Shown here piece after piece: positions 40,985-49,009 of a stretch of 49,009 nucleotides of DNA (the first letter of the stretch is position 1; the number at the start of each line of letters is the position of its first letter). Origin of the DNA: Butyrivibrio sp. (GTDB lineage: Bacteria > Bacillota > Clostridia > Lachnospirales > Lachnospiraceae). The position numbers and the translations under genes are program-made. The stretch covers positions 1 to 49,009 of the forward strand of contig NZ_JAFRGN010000009.1 of assembly GCF_017433805.1 (NCBI RefSeq), given 5' to 3'. The notes beneath the pieces are model-generated. The model was not told the origin of the DNA. It saw nothing but the letters and a program-made list of their open reading frames with translations, and ran no database searches.

Positions 40985-42553
40985 TCAATTCCCAGTCTTA
41001 TTACCAGGTCCACCCTGACCATTCTGGAAGTCTCCGGAAGGAGCCTGACCACTAGGCATCTCGCCAGATGGAGCCTCTCCATTAAAGCCCTCAGGTGGCT
41101 CGCCTGGGAAATCCCCAGATGGAGCTTCTCCATTGAAGCCTTCAGGTGGCTCACCAGGGAATTCTCCAGAGAATTCACCCGATGAAGCATCTCCATTACC
41201 CTGGAAACCGCCTTTTCCGCCAGGGCCACCATTACCGCCGCCGAAGCCACCGCCCATGCCACCAAAGGTCATGGACTCTGTGATATCAGTAACCTCTTCG
41301 CCATTAACGGTGATTGTACCGCCGTTGAATTCAGCATTTGTATCATAGTCAAAAGCAAACTGCGCGGTAATATCAATGTTTCCGCCATTCACAATAAGTG
41401 AACCGTTGGCATCAAGCGCATCTGTATCGCCGCTTGCCATCTCAATCGACAGATTTCCACCATTTATCTCAATTACTACATCATATGAAGTACTCTTGCT
41501 AGATGCATTTATTCCATCGTCAGTACCGTAGAGAGTGATATCACCACCATTTATCTGGATGAATGTACCTTCCAGGCACTCTGCAGCATTGATATCAATT
41601 GTTCCACCATCAATCATGAGGACAGTGGTGGCCTGAATGCCATCGCCATCTGCATCTATCGTCAAATTTCCGCCTGAGATATATACAAATCCAAGAGTCA
41701 GATCATCCGAATTCTCGCTGTGGAAGCCATCTTTTCCTGAGGTTATGGTAAAAGAGCCATCGCTGATCCTGATGGAATCCTTGGCTTCGACTGCATCCTC
41801 TGAGACGTTGATTACATAGGTTCCGCCTGTGAATTTGATGTCATCTTTTCCTGAAATACCGTTAGCTGTAGACTCGATAGTAAGCGTACCTACGCCATTT
41901 AACACGATGTCATCCTTGGAATAGATTACTGCATCAGTGTTCTCGTCTCCATCTGTGGTAAAAGAACCAGTGACCTTCAGAATATTCTCAGAATCAGTAG
42001 TTGTAACGAATACCTTGTCAGCTTCTTTTACATAGATTGCTGGAAAATCAGTATTTGTAATGCTCACACCGTCCAGAACCAGCTGAACTTTGGCTGAATC
42101 CGCTTCTACAATGATTGAAGTATCTGTTGCAGTTCCGCTGATCACATATACGCCCTCGGCCGAAATTGTGACATCCTCACCACTTGTAAGAGTGATGTAT
42201 TCAGCGTTTGTCAGGTCTGCTTCCTGCTCAAGATCCCTATCTGAGAACATATCTGATGTATCCAGAAGTCCTGTAGTTGCAGTACCATTATTTGTATAGG
42301 AACTACCTGATGTAGCTCCGCCAGGACCAGCAGGAGCGCCGTCTGTGCTCATATTCTCTGCCTTGTTGTTACTTCCTGAATCCTGATTTTCTGCCTGATT
42401 AGCATCTCCTTCAGCCTCAGTCTCAATACTTGTTTCTTCTCCTGTAAGAGAATCTACTGAACATCCAGCCATTGTAAGAGTTGCTGTTAAAAGAGCTATC
42501 ATTACAGCTATATTTCTTTTACCGATTATCTTTCCTAATAAATTATTCTTCAT
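40985..42553 (-). CDS. Cthe_2159-like beta-helix carbohydrate-binding lipoprotein with Gly/Pro repeats
   Basis: A 522-residue surface lipoprotein (start at ATG 42553 after GAGAGAAA). Signal peptide with lipobox TMAGC, then a Gln/Asn/Ser-rich spacer. The main part resembles the Cthe_2159-type right-handed beta-helix that binds pectic polysaccharide, with recurring FTGGTYVINVSEDAVEAKD, IRISDGSFTITSGKDG, VYISGGNLTIDADGDGI and INGGDITLYGTDDGIN steps. The last 90 residues are a Gly-rich stretch and tandem FPGEPPEGFNGEAPSG repeats, suited to the cell wall. It is similar in design to the protein at 712. Pectin or other glycan binding is inferred from the family. Confidence 0.85.
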   Translation of the reverse strand: MKNNLLGKIIGKRNIAVMIALLTATLTMAGCSVDSLTGEETSIETEAEGDANQAENQDSGSNNKAENMSTDGAPAGPGGATSGSSYTNNGTATTGLLDTSDMFSDRDLEQEADLTNAEYITLTSGEDVTISAEGVYVISGTATDTSIIVEADSAKVQLVLDGVSITNTDFPAIYVKEADKVFVTTTDSENILKVTGSFTTDGDENTDAVIYSKDDIVLNGVGTLTIESTANGISGKDDIKFTGGTYVINVSEDAVEAKDSIRISDGSFTITSGKDGFHSENSDDLTLGFVYISGGNLTIDADGDGIQATTVLMIDGGTIDINAAECLEGTFIQINGGDITLYGTDDGINASSKSTSYDVVIEINGGNLSIEMASGDTDALDANGSLIVNGGNIDITAQFAFDYDTNAEFNGGTITVNGEEVTDITESMTFGGMGGGFGGGNGGPGGKGGFQGNGDASSGEFSGEFPGEPPEGFNGEAPSGDFPGEPPEGFNGEAPSGEMPSGQAPSGDFQNGQGGPGNKTGN

Positions 42554-42752
42554 AATATTTCTCTCACTTTCATAAAACATTGAATATCATCAACCGATTT
42601 TTGGTATGACGTCATTATCAATGTCTAACCTAAATATAACTTAAAAAGAGTTTGACTAGCATGATATAATTTATGAAATTAAAGAAAAATGTGTTTGGAC
42701 TAGGAATATCCAATATTTTAAGAGCAGCATCAAAAAATTGGAGCACAGATTT

Positions 42753-43925
42753 ATGGGAAATATCAGAGAAAAAATAGACCAGATACTTGCTGAGGCTGAA
42801 GTGACAAGAGCCATTATCAGTAAGCCCTCATCCAAGTCATCTGAATATAAGAAGATTGACGTTCAGGCCAAAGGAAAAGCCTTCCAGATTTCCAAGTATA
42901 CGCAGAAGCAGGTCTTTCACGAAAATGTCGAGGCCAAAGAGCTGGCAAAGCGCATAGAGGAACTGACAAATGAGCTTTCCTTCAGACAGATCAATCTTTG
43001 GACAAATGAGCATGAATATAGTTTTCTTTTGTCTAAAAAGGGAGAACTTAGCGCAAAGAGGCGTGCTCTTAAGGCTGATGAGCAGGATCATATAAGGCAG
43101 CAGTCTTCTGATCATAACAGGCAAAAGAACTACATAATCAGCGAGGGACAGCAGGTTGCGCCACTTGTTGACATGGGAGTCTTCACCAAAGATGGCAAAG
43201 TTGTAAAGTCCATGTACGACAAATTCAGGCAGATCAACAGATTCCTGGAGATTCTGGATGATGAGATTGATTCAGCCAAGCTCGATCATCTGAATGTAAT
43301 TGATTTTGGTTGTGGAAAGAGCTACTTAACTTTCGTTGTTTATTATTATCTGACTGAAATCAAGGGCATCAAGGCCAACATTATCGGTCTTGACCTCAAG
43401 GCTGATGTTATCAAGAAGTGCAATCAGGCGGCTCAGAAGTATGGCTATGACAACCTTCGTTTTGAGCTGGGTGACATCAACGGCTATAAGGCGCCATTTG
43501 ATGTAGACATGGTTATCACGCTCCACGCCTGCGATACAGCAACAGACTACGCGCTTTACAACGCTATAGAGTGGAATGCAAGGATGATCTTTTCTGTGCC
43601 TTGCTGTCAGCATGAGCTCAATCAGAAGATACAGACTGACGACCTGACCATACTAACTAGATATGGAATTATAAAAGAGCGTTTTGCAGCCCTTGCTACA
43701 GATGCAATCAGAGGAAATCTCCTTGAGTACGCGGGTTACAAGACACAGCTTCTTGAGTTCGTGGATTTTGCACACACACCCAAGAACATACTTATCAGAG
43801 CTGTGAAAAGACCTATCGGCCCCAAGAACAGCAGAAACAAAGCGCTGGAAGAAGTTAATAAGCTGATGGAAGAATTCCATACAGACCAGACCTTGTATAA
43901 TCTTTTGGTAAAAGAGAATTCTTAA
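42753..43925 (+). CDS. SAM-dependent methyltransferase
   Basis: A 390-residue protein. The first 155 residues are helical and not recognised. Then comes a Rossmann methyltransferase: LNVIDFGCGKSYLTFVVYYYL is motif I, GLDLKADVIKKC motif II, and VDMVITLHACDTATDYAL with FSVPCCQHELNQ forms the active-site region of the Methyltransf_32-like group. The P-C-C-Q-H-E motif is typical of that family; the substrate (RNA or small molecule) is not established. ATG 42753 is preferred over TTG 42738, because GGAGC (42740-42744) lies before it. An extended -10 (TGATATAAT) ends at 42670. Confidence 0.83.
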   Translation: MGNIREKIDQILAEAEVTRAIISKPSSKSSEYKKIDVQAKGKAFQISKYTQKQVFHENVEAKELAKRIEELTNELSFRQINLWTNEHEYSFLLSKKGELSAKRRALKADEQDHIRQQSSDHNRQKNYIISEGQQVAPLVDMGVFTKDGKVVKSMYDKFRQINRFLEILDDEIDSAKLDHLNVIDFGCGKSYLTFVVYYYLTEIKGIKANIIGLDLKADVIKKCNQAAQKYGYDNLRFELGDINGYKAPFDVDMVITLHACDTATDYALYNAIEWNARMIFSVPCCQHELNQKIQTDDLTILTRYGIIKERFAALATDAIRGNLLEYAGYKTQLLEFVDFAHTPKNILIRAVKRPIGPKNSRNKALEEVNKLMEEFHTDQTLYNLLVKENS

Positions 43926-44015
43926 AATTATTTATAATTTAAAAATATATTTAACACAATTTTATAGTACAATAGTCAAGAAATGATTAATTCGGATAGC
44001 AGGAGGATAATCAAA

Positions 44016-44306
44016 ATGGGAGTAAACAGTATTGATGCAGAGGACGATCAGTTCGCGTACCGCTATGACACTCAGCTTTTGATTGATCGTAGAGATAAGG
44101 ACCTCGATGAGGACGAGATTTCAGATTATATCACAGAGAACTTTGAGGGCAATTCCCTTATTGCAGCTGGTGACGAGGATCTTGTTAAGATTCATTTCCA
44201 TACTAATGAGCCATGGAAAGTGCTTGAGTACTGCAATACAGTAGGCGAGATCTACGACATCGTTGTAGAAGACATGATCCGTCAGGCAAACGGATTACAG
44301 GGCTAA
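44016..44306 (+). CDS. Stand-alone FakA middle-domain-like protein
   Basis: A 96-residue protein corresponding to the middle domain of FakA (fatty acid kinase; older name DAK2-domain kinase). FAYRYDTQLLI takes the place of the G-Y-C-T-E-F-I-I strand, and AAGDEDLVKIHFHTNEPWKVLEYCNTVGEIYDIVVEDMIRQ follows the family closely. In FakA this domain contains a bound metal and joins the kinase domain to the FakB-binding end. Here the kinase and C-terminal domains are absent and no fakB is near. ATG 44016 with AGCAGGAGG upstream is much better than ATG 43983. The role is unknown. Confidence 0.8.
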   Translation: MGVNSIDAEDDQFAYRYDTQLLIDRRDKDLDEDEISDYITENFEGNSLIAAGDEDLVKIHFHTNEPWKVLEYCNTVGEIYDIVVEDMIRQANGLQG

Positions 44307-44326
44307 AACAGTAATAGGAGATTTGT

Positions 44327-45364
44327 ATGAAAAACGTAACCCTTGGCAGTACTGGCATTACAGTGCCTCAGAATGGCTTTGGCGCTCTTCCTATTCAGAG
44401 AGTGTCCTTGGACGAAGCAGTTAGAATCCTTCGCAAAGCCTATGATGGCGGAATGAGATTTTTTGACACTGCAAGAGCCTATAGCGACAGCGAAGAGAAG
44501 CTGGGCGCGGCTTTTGGAGATGGCTATGTAAAAAGAGAAGACATAATCATCACAACTAAGACAGCAGCCAAGACTCCTGAAGAGTTCTGGCAGCATCTTG
44601 AGACTTCTCTTGAGAAGCTCAAAACTACATATATTGATGTTTATCAGTTCCATCTCATGGGACAGTGCTGGAAACCTGGCGATGGCACAGGCATGTATGA
44701 GTGCATGTTAGAAGCCAAGGCTCAGGGCAAGATCAAGCACATCGGCGGAACAGCTCACAAGATCGGCGTTGCCAAGGAACTTGCTGAGTCAGGGCTCTAT
44801 GAGACTGTTCAGTATCCAATGAGCTACCTTGCTACAGACCAGGAGATAGAGCTTATTCACCTGTGCAACAAGAATAATGTTGGCTTCATTGGCATGAAGG
44901 GCCTTGCTGGCGGACTTATCACTAACTCCAAGGCTGCCATGGCTTTCATCAATCAGTTCGACGGCGCAGTTCCTATCTGGGGAATCCAGAGAGAATCTGA
45001 GCTTGATGAATGGCTTGCTTTCATGGATGAGACTCCTTCTATGGATGACGAGATCAAGGCATTTATCGATAGTGAGAGAAAAGAGCTTATGGGTGATTTC
45101 TGTCGTGGCTGCGGATATTGCATGCCTTGTACAGTAGGAATCCAGATAAATCAGTGCAATCGTATGACTCTTATGCTCAGACGTGCTCCTTCTGATTCAT
45201 GGCTCTCTGAGTACTGGCAGGCTGAGATGGGCAAGATCGACGAATGTATCGGCTGCGGCTTGTGCCTTTCCAAGTGCCCTTATGAGCTTAATATTCCAGC
45301 TCTTTTACGCAAGAACCTCGAGGACTACAGAGAAGTCCTTGCGGGAAATCGCAAAGTTAAATGA
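44327..45364 (+). CDS. Aldo/keto reductase with C-terminal ferredoxin domain
   Basis: A 345-residue oxidoreductase. The barrel has the family tetrad regions (RFFDTARAYSDSEEKLG with Asp and Tyr, IIITTKTA with Lys, VYQFHLMG with His). The C-terminus adds two 4Fe-4S-like Cys clusters: CRGCGYCMPC and CIGCGLCLSKCP, as in the many clostridial aldo/keto reductases linked to ferredoxin. It starts 20 bases behind the FakA-like gene (AGGAG upstream) and may be co-transcribed with it. The substrate is unknown. Confidence 0.92.
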   Translation: MKNVTLGSTGITVPQNGFGALPIQRVSLDEAVRILRKAYDGGMRFFDTARAYSDSEEKLGAAFGDGYVKREDIIITTKTAAKTPEEFWQHLETSLEKLKTTYIDVYQFHLMGQCWKPGDGTGMYECMLEAKAQGKIKHIGGTAHKIGVAKELAESGLYETVQYPMSYLATDQEIELIHLCNKNNVGFIGMKGLAGGLITNSKAAMAFINQFDGAVPIWGIQRESELDEWLAFMDETPSMDDEIKAFIDSERKELMGDFCRGCGYCMPCTVGIQINQCNRMTLMLRRAPSDSWLSEYWQAEMGKIDECIGCGLCLSKCPYELNIPALLRKNLEDYREVLAGNRKVK

Positions 45365-45377
45365 TATGAATATAAAA

Positions 45378-45415
45378 GAAAGACGATATGGCGGTGGTAG
45401 TCATATCGTCTTTTT
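45378..45415. terminator. Bidirectional terminator
   Basis: AAAGACGATATG and CATATCGTCTTT form a 12-bp stem, T run on the right side, between convergent genes. Confidence 0.9.
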
Positions 45416-45423
45416 GTGTTGTG

Positions 45424-46320
45424 TTAGCTCTGAGATATCTCATTTCTATATATGTTCTGATATTCCTTGGGTGACATCCCGTATTCCTTTTTAAATGCCT
45501 TGAAGAAACTGGAATAATCACGAAATCCAAATCGCTCATAAGTCGTCGTAATGCTGCCACCACTGATAATGGCGTTTCGGCATTCGGACAGTCTTTTCTT
45601 AATAATGTACTGATGAAGCGAGATTCCAAGCGTGTCCTTGAATAGGTGTGCGACATAATACTTGCTGACAAAAAACTGCGCCGCTACGTCATCAAGGCTC
45701 AGTGTATCCTCGAGATTACTTTCCACATAGGACAGGATGTTCTGGAAAAGAGTCAGCTCATCATTTCCGGAGTGTTGGTGGTCTTCGTCATAGATAATGC
45801 GGTTTATGGTCAGGATCAGGTCGCAGAGGCATAGATGCCTGAAAGCGTCTGAGGCATATTTTTCACCTGAGGTTTCTTCTAACAGACGCAGGAACTTGGA
45901 CTCAATCTGATGAAAAGCAGCCGGTGCCAGATGATAGATGTATTTCTTGAAGGCCTCCGCACGCTGCATAAGATACATATAATCAACGGACTCTTCCATG
46001 AGTCTGTTACAACAATCCTTGCTGATCCAAAAGACAAATCGTCTATAATATTCATCAGAGTCATGCATCAGCGCATGATGTGAAATCCCTGGGGGAACTA
46101 TCATCAGATCTCCCGGCGTCATTTTATATTGCAGCACATTTCCTCCTGCCTGCCTGATCTCCATGGTCACATTTCCCTGTAAAAAGAGATAGCACTCATA
46201 GTAATCGTGGGCATGAGGCGCCAGGGTTTTGAAGTCTTTATCCGAATAATAAAACACCTCAAAATCCGAAGAAAGCATGTACTGTCTGGAATTAAAGGAT
46301 GATCGAAGTTTGTTTTTCAT
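45424..46320 (-). CDS. AraC family regulator with cupin sensor domain
   Basis: A 298-residue regulator. The N-terminal cupin (LAPHAHDYYECYLFLQGNVTMEI, GDLMIVPPGISHHALM) senses a small ligand, probably a sugar. The C-terminal double HTH (LSLDDVAAQFFVSKYYVAHLFKDTLG and ITTTYERFGFRDYSSFFKAFKKEYGMSPKEYQ) binds DNA. The start at ATG 46320 is likely but has no good ribosome binding site; a TTG at 46356 is the alternative. It is divergent from the unknown membrane protein at 46411 and could regulate it or itself. Confidence 0.9.
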   Translation of the reverse strand: MKNKLRSSFNSRQYMLSSDFEVFYYSDKDFKTLAPHAHDYYECYLFLQGNVTMEIRQAGGNVLQYKMTPGDLMIVPPGISHHALMHDSDEYYRRFVFWISKDCCNRLMEESVDYMYLMQRAEAFKKYIYHLAPAAFHQIESKFLRLLEETSGEKYASDAFRHLCLCDLILTINRIIYDEDHQHSGNDELTLFQNILSYVESNLEDTLSLDDVAAQFFVSKYYVAHLFKDTLGISLHQYIIKKRLSECRNAIISGGSITTTYERFGFRDYSSFFKAFKKEYGMSPKEYQNIYRNEISQS

Positions 46321-46410
46321 ATAAATAATTATGGATAGCTGGTGCAACTTTTGCAATATGGCAAATGTGGTATAATTGATAAGAATTTTTTTTGAAGGGA
46401 AGAGATAGGT

Positions 46411-47451
46411 ATGATGAAATGTAAAATTGATAACCCAAAGGTCAGGAACGCGTACATGAGGAAATGGCTGGTGCTGCTTGTGGGGGTAGCGCTTATCGCA
46501 TCAGCACTTGCAATTATTCTTTACAGAGGCTTTGTGAACAACAAACTCAAGGACGAGAGTATTTCTTTTGCCCAGGCATATAACGAAGGGCGCCTTGACG
46601 AGAAAATGTACGTCAATGTCGAGATCACTGACGAGCCCTATGTGTTTGCGGCCGAGGGCGAAACCATTCACTACTACTACGTGAGTGACGAGAATGGTCT
46701 TTACATCATGAAGGCCACTAACGAGAAGTACAACGATTATATCAACTCAATCAATGAGAACGGCTACGCGAGAATTGTTGGAATCATCTCCGAGATGGAG
46801 CCTGAGTTAAAAGAGATGGCGATTGAAGCCTACAACGAAGGCATTGACGAGGCAGACCAGATTACCAGGGAGCAGTTCGATAACTACTTCCAGGATGTAG
46901 TTCTTTTTGCAAATGCTCCGCTTGAAAAAGGTGGTGCAGACTATGCGCTTATCTGCTTTTTCATGATCATGGGTGGCATTTTGATTGCCCTTTTGGGAGT
47001 TGTTTCTGTAACTAATTATTCAGGTACTCTTGGCAGAATGTCAGAGGTTGAGGCGATGCAGATAGCAGCTGAACTCGACGATGAGAGAACAGTCTACATC
47101 AAGAAGTGTCGCACTTACCTCACACCAAACTATATCGTGAGCCTTGGTACAGCCCTTGTAGTTATGCCATACGCTAATATCCGCTGGGCATACAGATTCA
47201 ACCAGAGCTACAACCTCATTCCATGCTACACCGACATTAAGCTCGTTGGTCTCAACTTCCAGAAAGTAAGTGCTGCTCAGATGTTTGGCTTTGTCTTCAA
47301 GAAAAAAGACGTAGTCAACCAGATTTTCTCTACAATCCAGCAGCATAATCCAACCACTGTATTTGGCTACACTCAGGAGCTCATCAATTATTTCGCTATG
47401 CTCCAGAAGCAGTACAGGCAGCAGGGCCAGCAGATGATTAAGGTGTCATAA
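46411..47451 (+). CDS. Two-TM membrane protein of unknown function
   Basis: A 346-residue protein with a membrane helix at about 18-40, an extracytoplasmic region of about 140 residues (VNVEITDEPYVFAAEGETIHYYYV), a second helix at about 180-205, and a cytoplasmic C-terminal part (AAELDDERTVYIKKCRTYLTPNYIVS ...) that resembles PH-like domains only loosely. It looks like a DUF6709-like family of Lachnospiraceae, but I am not sure. An extended -10 (TGGTATAAT, ending at 46376) lies before it, and GAAGGGAAGAG is the ribosome binding site. There are no operon partners. Confidence 0.7.
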   Translation: MMKCKIDNPKVRNAYMRKWLVLLVGVALIASALAIILYRGFVNNKLKDESISFAQAYNEGRLDEKMYVNVEITDEPYVFAAEGETIHYYYVSDENGLYIMKATNEKYNDYINSINENGYARIVGIISEMEPELKEMAIEAYNEGIDEADQITREQFDNYFQDVVLFANAPLEKGGADYALICFFMIMGGILIALLGVVSVTNYSGTLGRMSEVEAMQIAAELDDERTVYIKKCRTYLTPNYIVSLGTALVVMPYANIRWAYRFNQSYNLIPCYTDIKLVGLNFQKVSAAQMFGFVFKKKDVVNQIFSTIQQHNPTTVFGYTQELINYFAMLQKQYRQQGQQMIKVS

Positions 47452-47538
47452 AGATTATTTGAAGATTAGTATATGAGCTTAGCAAATGAATATCAACTAA
47501 TTCCAGATTAAATCGAATCAGATAGAAATGTGATGAAG

Positions 47539-47568
47539 ACGCAGATCAGAAATGGTTTGCGTTTTTTT
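47539..47568 (+). terminator. Rho-independent terminator
   Basis: ACGCAGATC and GGTTTGCGT pair with two wobbles, followed by seven T. Confidence 0.78.
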
Positions 47569-47599
47569 CTATGGGTATAATCGGGATACGGTTAATTGT

Positions 47600-47618
47600 T
47601 TAAGATTTTCTTAAGATT
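47600..47618 (+). promoter_or_regulatory. Candidate response-regulator binding site (direct repeats)
   Basis: TTAAGATT occurs twice with an 11-bp period, as expected of PhoB/OmpR-type regulators, and stands just upstream of the promoter at 47630. The regulator is not known. Confidence 0.45.
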
Positions 47619-47629
47619 GTACCACGTCT

Positions 47630-47659
47630 ATTTACAGGTCAAAAGAGCTGTGATATTCT
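47630..47659 (+). promoter_or_regulatory. Candidate sigma-A promoter
   Basis: TTTACA (47630-47635), an 18-bp gap and TATTCT (47654-47659). Transcription would start near 47666, at the candidate small RNA. Confidence 0.5.
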
Positions 47660-47665
47660 AATCAG

Positions 47666-47726
47666 GCTTGCTCATTCAGAGCAAACGATTCTGTTTTCGA
47701 CGCGTCAAATGCGTCAAGATTTTTTT
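47666..47726 (+). ncRNA. Candidate small RNA (or leader) of about 60 nt
   Basis: Two hairpins, TTGCTC-ATTCA-GAGCAA (47668-47684) and GACGC-GTCAAAT-GCGTC (47699-47715), followed by AAGA and a seven-T run. The promoter lies right before it. It ends before a short ORF (47729-47812, 27 codons, no ribosome binding site) that stops next to the ribosome binding site of the nuclease gene. It may be a free small RNA or a transcription-attenuating leader of that gene. Confidence 0.45.
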
Positions 47727-47826
47727 CCATGACAGAATTAAAAAATACCCAACCTAAGCTGGTAATAGCACAAAATCGCCTTGAAAGGGCAATAGCAAGA
47801 ATTTATAATTAAGGGAGGACAAGTGA

Positions 47827-48807
47827 TTGTCGAATAATACTGAACAGACATCGGAATCTAAAGTCAATATCAAGCATAAGGATAGGCTGTTTAACTTTAT
47901 TTTTGGTAGTGAAGAAAATAAGAAATGGACGCTGGCGCTTTATAATGCAGTTAATGGTTCGAACCATACGGATGAATCAGAGATAAGATTTAACACGCTG
48001 GGAAATATGCTCTATGTCAGCATGAAGAATGACACTTCATTTATTTTTTCTGCGACGCTTAATCTTTATGAGCATCAGTCTACTTATAATCCCAATATGC
48101 CACTTCGAATGATGCGGTACATTGGAAATATCTACTATGGATATATTGAAGAAAATGATTATAACCTTTTTGGAAGTGAACTTATAAAACTTCCAGTACC
48201 GAAACTTGTAGTATTCTATAATGGAAAAAAGGAAATGCCAGATGAAAGTATTTTGAGACTCAGTGATTCCTTTGAAGGAGAACTTCGGGATAAAGCAGAT
48301 ATTGAAGTCAGAGTAAGGATGCTCAATATTAACTATGACCACAATAAGGAACTTATGTTAGCCTGCAAACCTTTAAGAGAATATGCATGGTTTGTGGATA
48401 AGATAAGGAAAAATAGTGGTATGTTGGGATCGCTTGATGAAGCAGTTGGCAGGGCATGCAATGAGATGCCAGAGGATTATGAGATAAAACCATTTCTACG
48501 TATTCACATGGCGGAGGTTGTTGATATGTTAATGGCAGAAAGTCACGAAATCAATGCACTTAATCTTGTAGGACGAGCTGAGAGAAAGAAAGGACGAGAA
48601 GAAGGAAGAGAAGAAGGCTCTCTTCGTACTCTTGTCAAGCAAGTAATCCGTAAAATGAAAAAAGAAAAGACTGTAGATGAAATGATCGAGGATCTTGAAG
48701 AAGATAGAGAAACTATCGAACGTATCTATAAAACAGCTAAGCTATTTGCACCTGAATATGATGAGGATAAGATAGTTGAAGCGTTGTTAGAGTCGGATAA
48801 GCGGTGA
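47827..48807 (+). CDS. Rpn family / PD-(D/E)XK nuclease-like protein
   Basis: A 326-residue protein starting at TTG 47827 with GGGAGGAC upstream. The N-terminal part (KHKDRLFNFIFGSEENKKWTLALYNAV) and the middle (STYNPNMPLRMMRYIGNIYYGYI, LPVPKLVVFYNG) fit the Rpn / PD-(D/E)XK transposase-like nucleases that are very numerous in Lachnospiraceae. The nuclease core usually has E/D-x-Q-x; here NLYEHQSTYN shows E-x-Q. Residues 260-300 are charged (GREEGREEGS repeats) and probably coiled. It may cut DNA and promote recA-independent recombination. A terminator follows. Confidence 0.85.
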   Translation: MSNNTEQTSESKVNIKHKDRLFNFIFGSEENKKWTLALYNAVNGSNHTDESEIRFNTLGNMLYVSMKNDTSFIFSATLNLYEHQSTYNPNMPLRMMRYIGNIYYGYIEENDYNLFGSELIKLPVPKLVVFYNGKKEMPDESILRLSDSFEGELRDKADIEVRVRMLNINYDHNKELMLACKPLREYAWFVDKIRKNSGMLGSLDEAVGRACNEMPEDYEIKPFLRIHMAEVVDMLMAESHEINALNLVGRAERKKGREEGREEGSLRTLVKQVIRKMKKEKTVDEMIEDLEEDRETIERIYKTAKLFAPEYDEDKIVEALLESDKR

Positions 48808-48898
48808 TTGACATCAAAGATCCGGCTCAAATTGGATTAGAACAGGGAAAAGCTCTATGCTGATAGGCCAATGTCATTAAGTTAAGGGCGACGACAAT

Positions 48899-48938
48899 AA
48901 GACTCTTATACCAGAAATGGTATAGGGGTCTTTTTTTC
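48899..48938 (+). terminator. Rho-independent terminator
   Basis: AGACTCTTATACC and GGTATAGGGGTCT pair with G-U wobbles, followed by seven T. The last 70 bases of the window show nothing definite. Confidence 0.85.
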
Positions 48939-49009
48939 TGAAAAAACAGTTGACAGTAGGGCTGAAAAGTGTGGCCGCTTTCGCTACTGATTATATTTAG
49001 AGGTAGCGA

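Noticed and set aside
48951-48996. Promoter at the right end of the window (TTGACA and TATATT)
   Set aside because: The two boxes are about 35 bases apart, too far for one promoter.

Overview
The window looks like a chromosomal piece of a low-to-mid GC Gram-positive anaerobe of the Lachnospiraceae, most like Butyrivibrio or Pseudobutyrivibrio. This is inferred from family content: a T-box in front of a threonyl-tRNA synthetase, CD3324-type and clostripain-type proteins, UxuA/UxuB, a LacI-controlled maltodextrin-type ABC/GH13/GH31 locus, FakA-like and Cthe_2159-like proteins, strong AGGAGG-type ribosome binding sites and frequent TTG/GTG starts. No rRNA, tRNA, phage or complete transposon was seen.

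Layout. (1) 1-15.1 kb is an accessory stretch with four GNAT acetyltransferases, three MATE exporters, a flavodoxin-like protein, a beta-helix lipoprotein, an MmcQ-MGMT fusion, a C11 (clostripain-type) peptidase with a Tyr/acid tail, an AraC-GGDEF fusion and a short ThrRS lacking the editing domain under a T-box. Seven loci of one REP-like palindromic element are scattered here, usually right behind stop codons, and none was seen in the remaining 34 kb. Gene remnants are common. (2) 15.3-20.9 kb holds an esterase-like hydrolase, a PLC-like/tyrosine phosphatase fusion, another GNAT, a membrane-anchored nuclease, a small Cys-rich membrane protein, the wreck of a zinc-type ABC transporter operon and a radical SAM protein. 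(3) 20.9-26.1 kb has a large secreted SGNH-hydrolase/F5-8C protein divergent from a LysR regulator, then small DUF1232 and PspC proteins. (4) 26.4-39.0 kb is the carbohydrate region: uxuA-uxuB (glucuronate branch), then a LacI regulator divergent from a binding protein, two permeases, a GH13 and a GH31 glucosidase, with two matching LacI-type operators in the shared control region. No ATPase gene is present, so a shared MsmX/MalK-type ATPase elsewhere is assumed. (5) 39.2-49.0 kb holds a phosphotransferase, an acylphosphatase, a Cthe_2159-like lipoprotein, a methyltransferase, a stand-alone FakA middle domain, an aldo/keto reductase with ferredoxin tail, an AraC regulator, an unknown membrane protein, a candidate small RNA and an Rpn-like nuclease.

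The most unusual signal is a pair of intergenic arrays (5567-5869 and 40574-40934). Each has six 35-38 bp inverted-repeat units spaced with near-constant period (53-54 bp and 64-65 bp). Only the short arms are conserved; the loops and the fixed-length spacers are mostly unique. The two arrays have unrelated arm sequences (CTGTTGAAA-type and TTAGCCG-type) but the same architecture, and one shows compensatory arm changes. They are not CRISPR arrays, and they match no class I can name.
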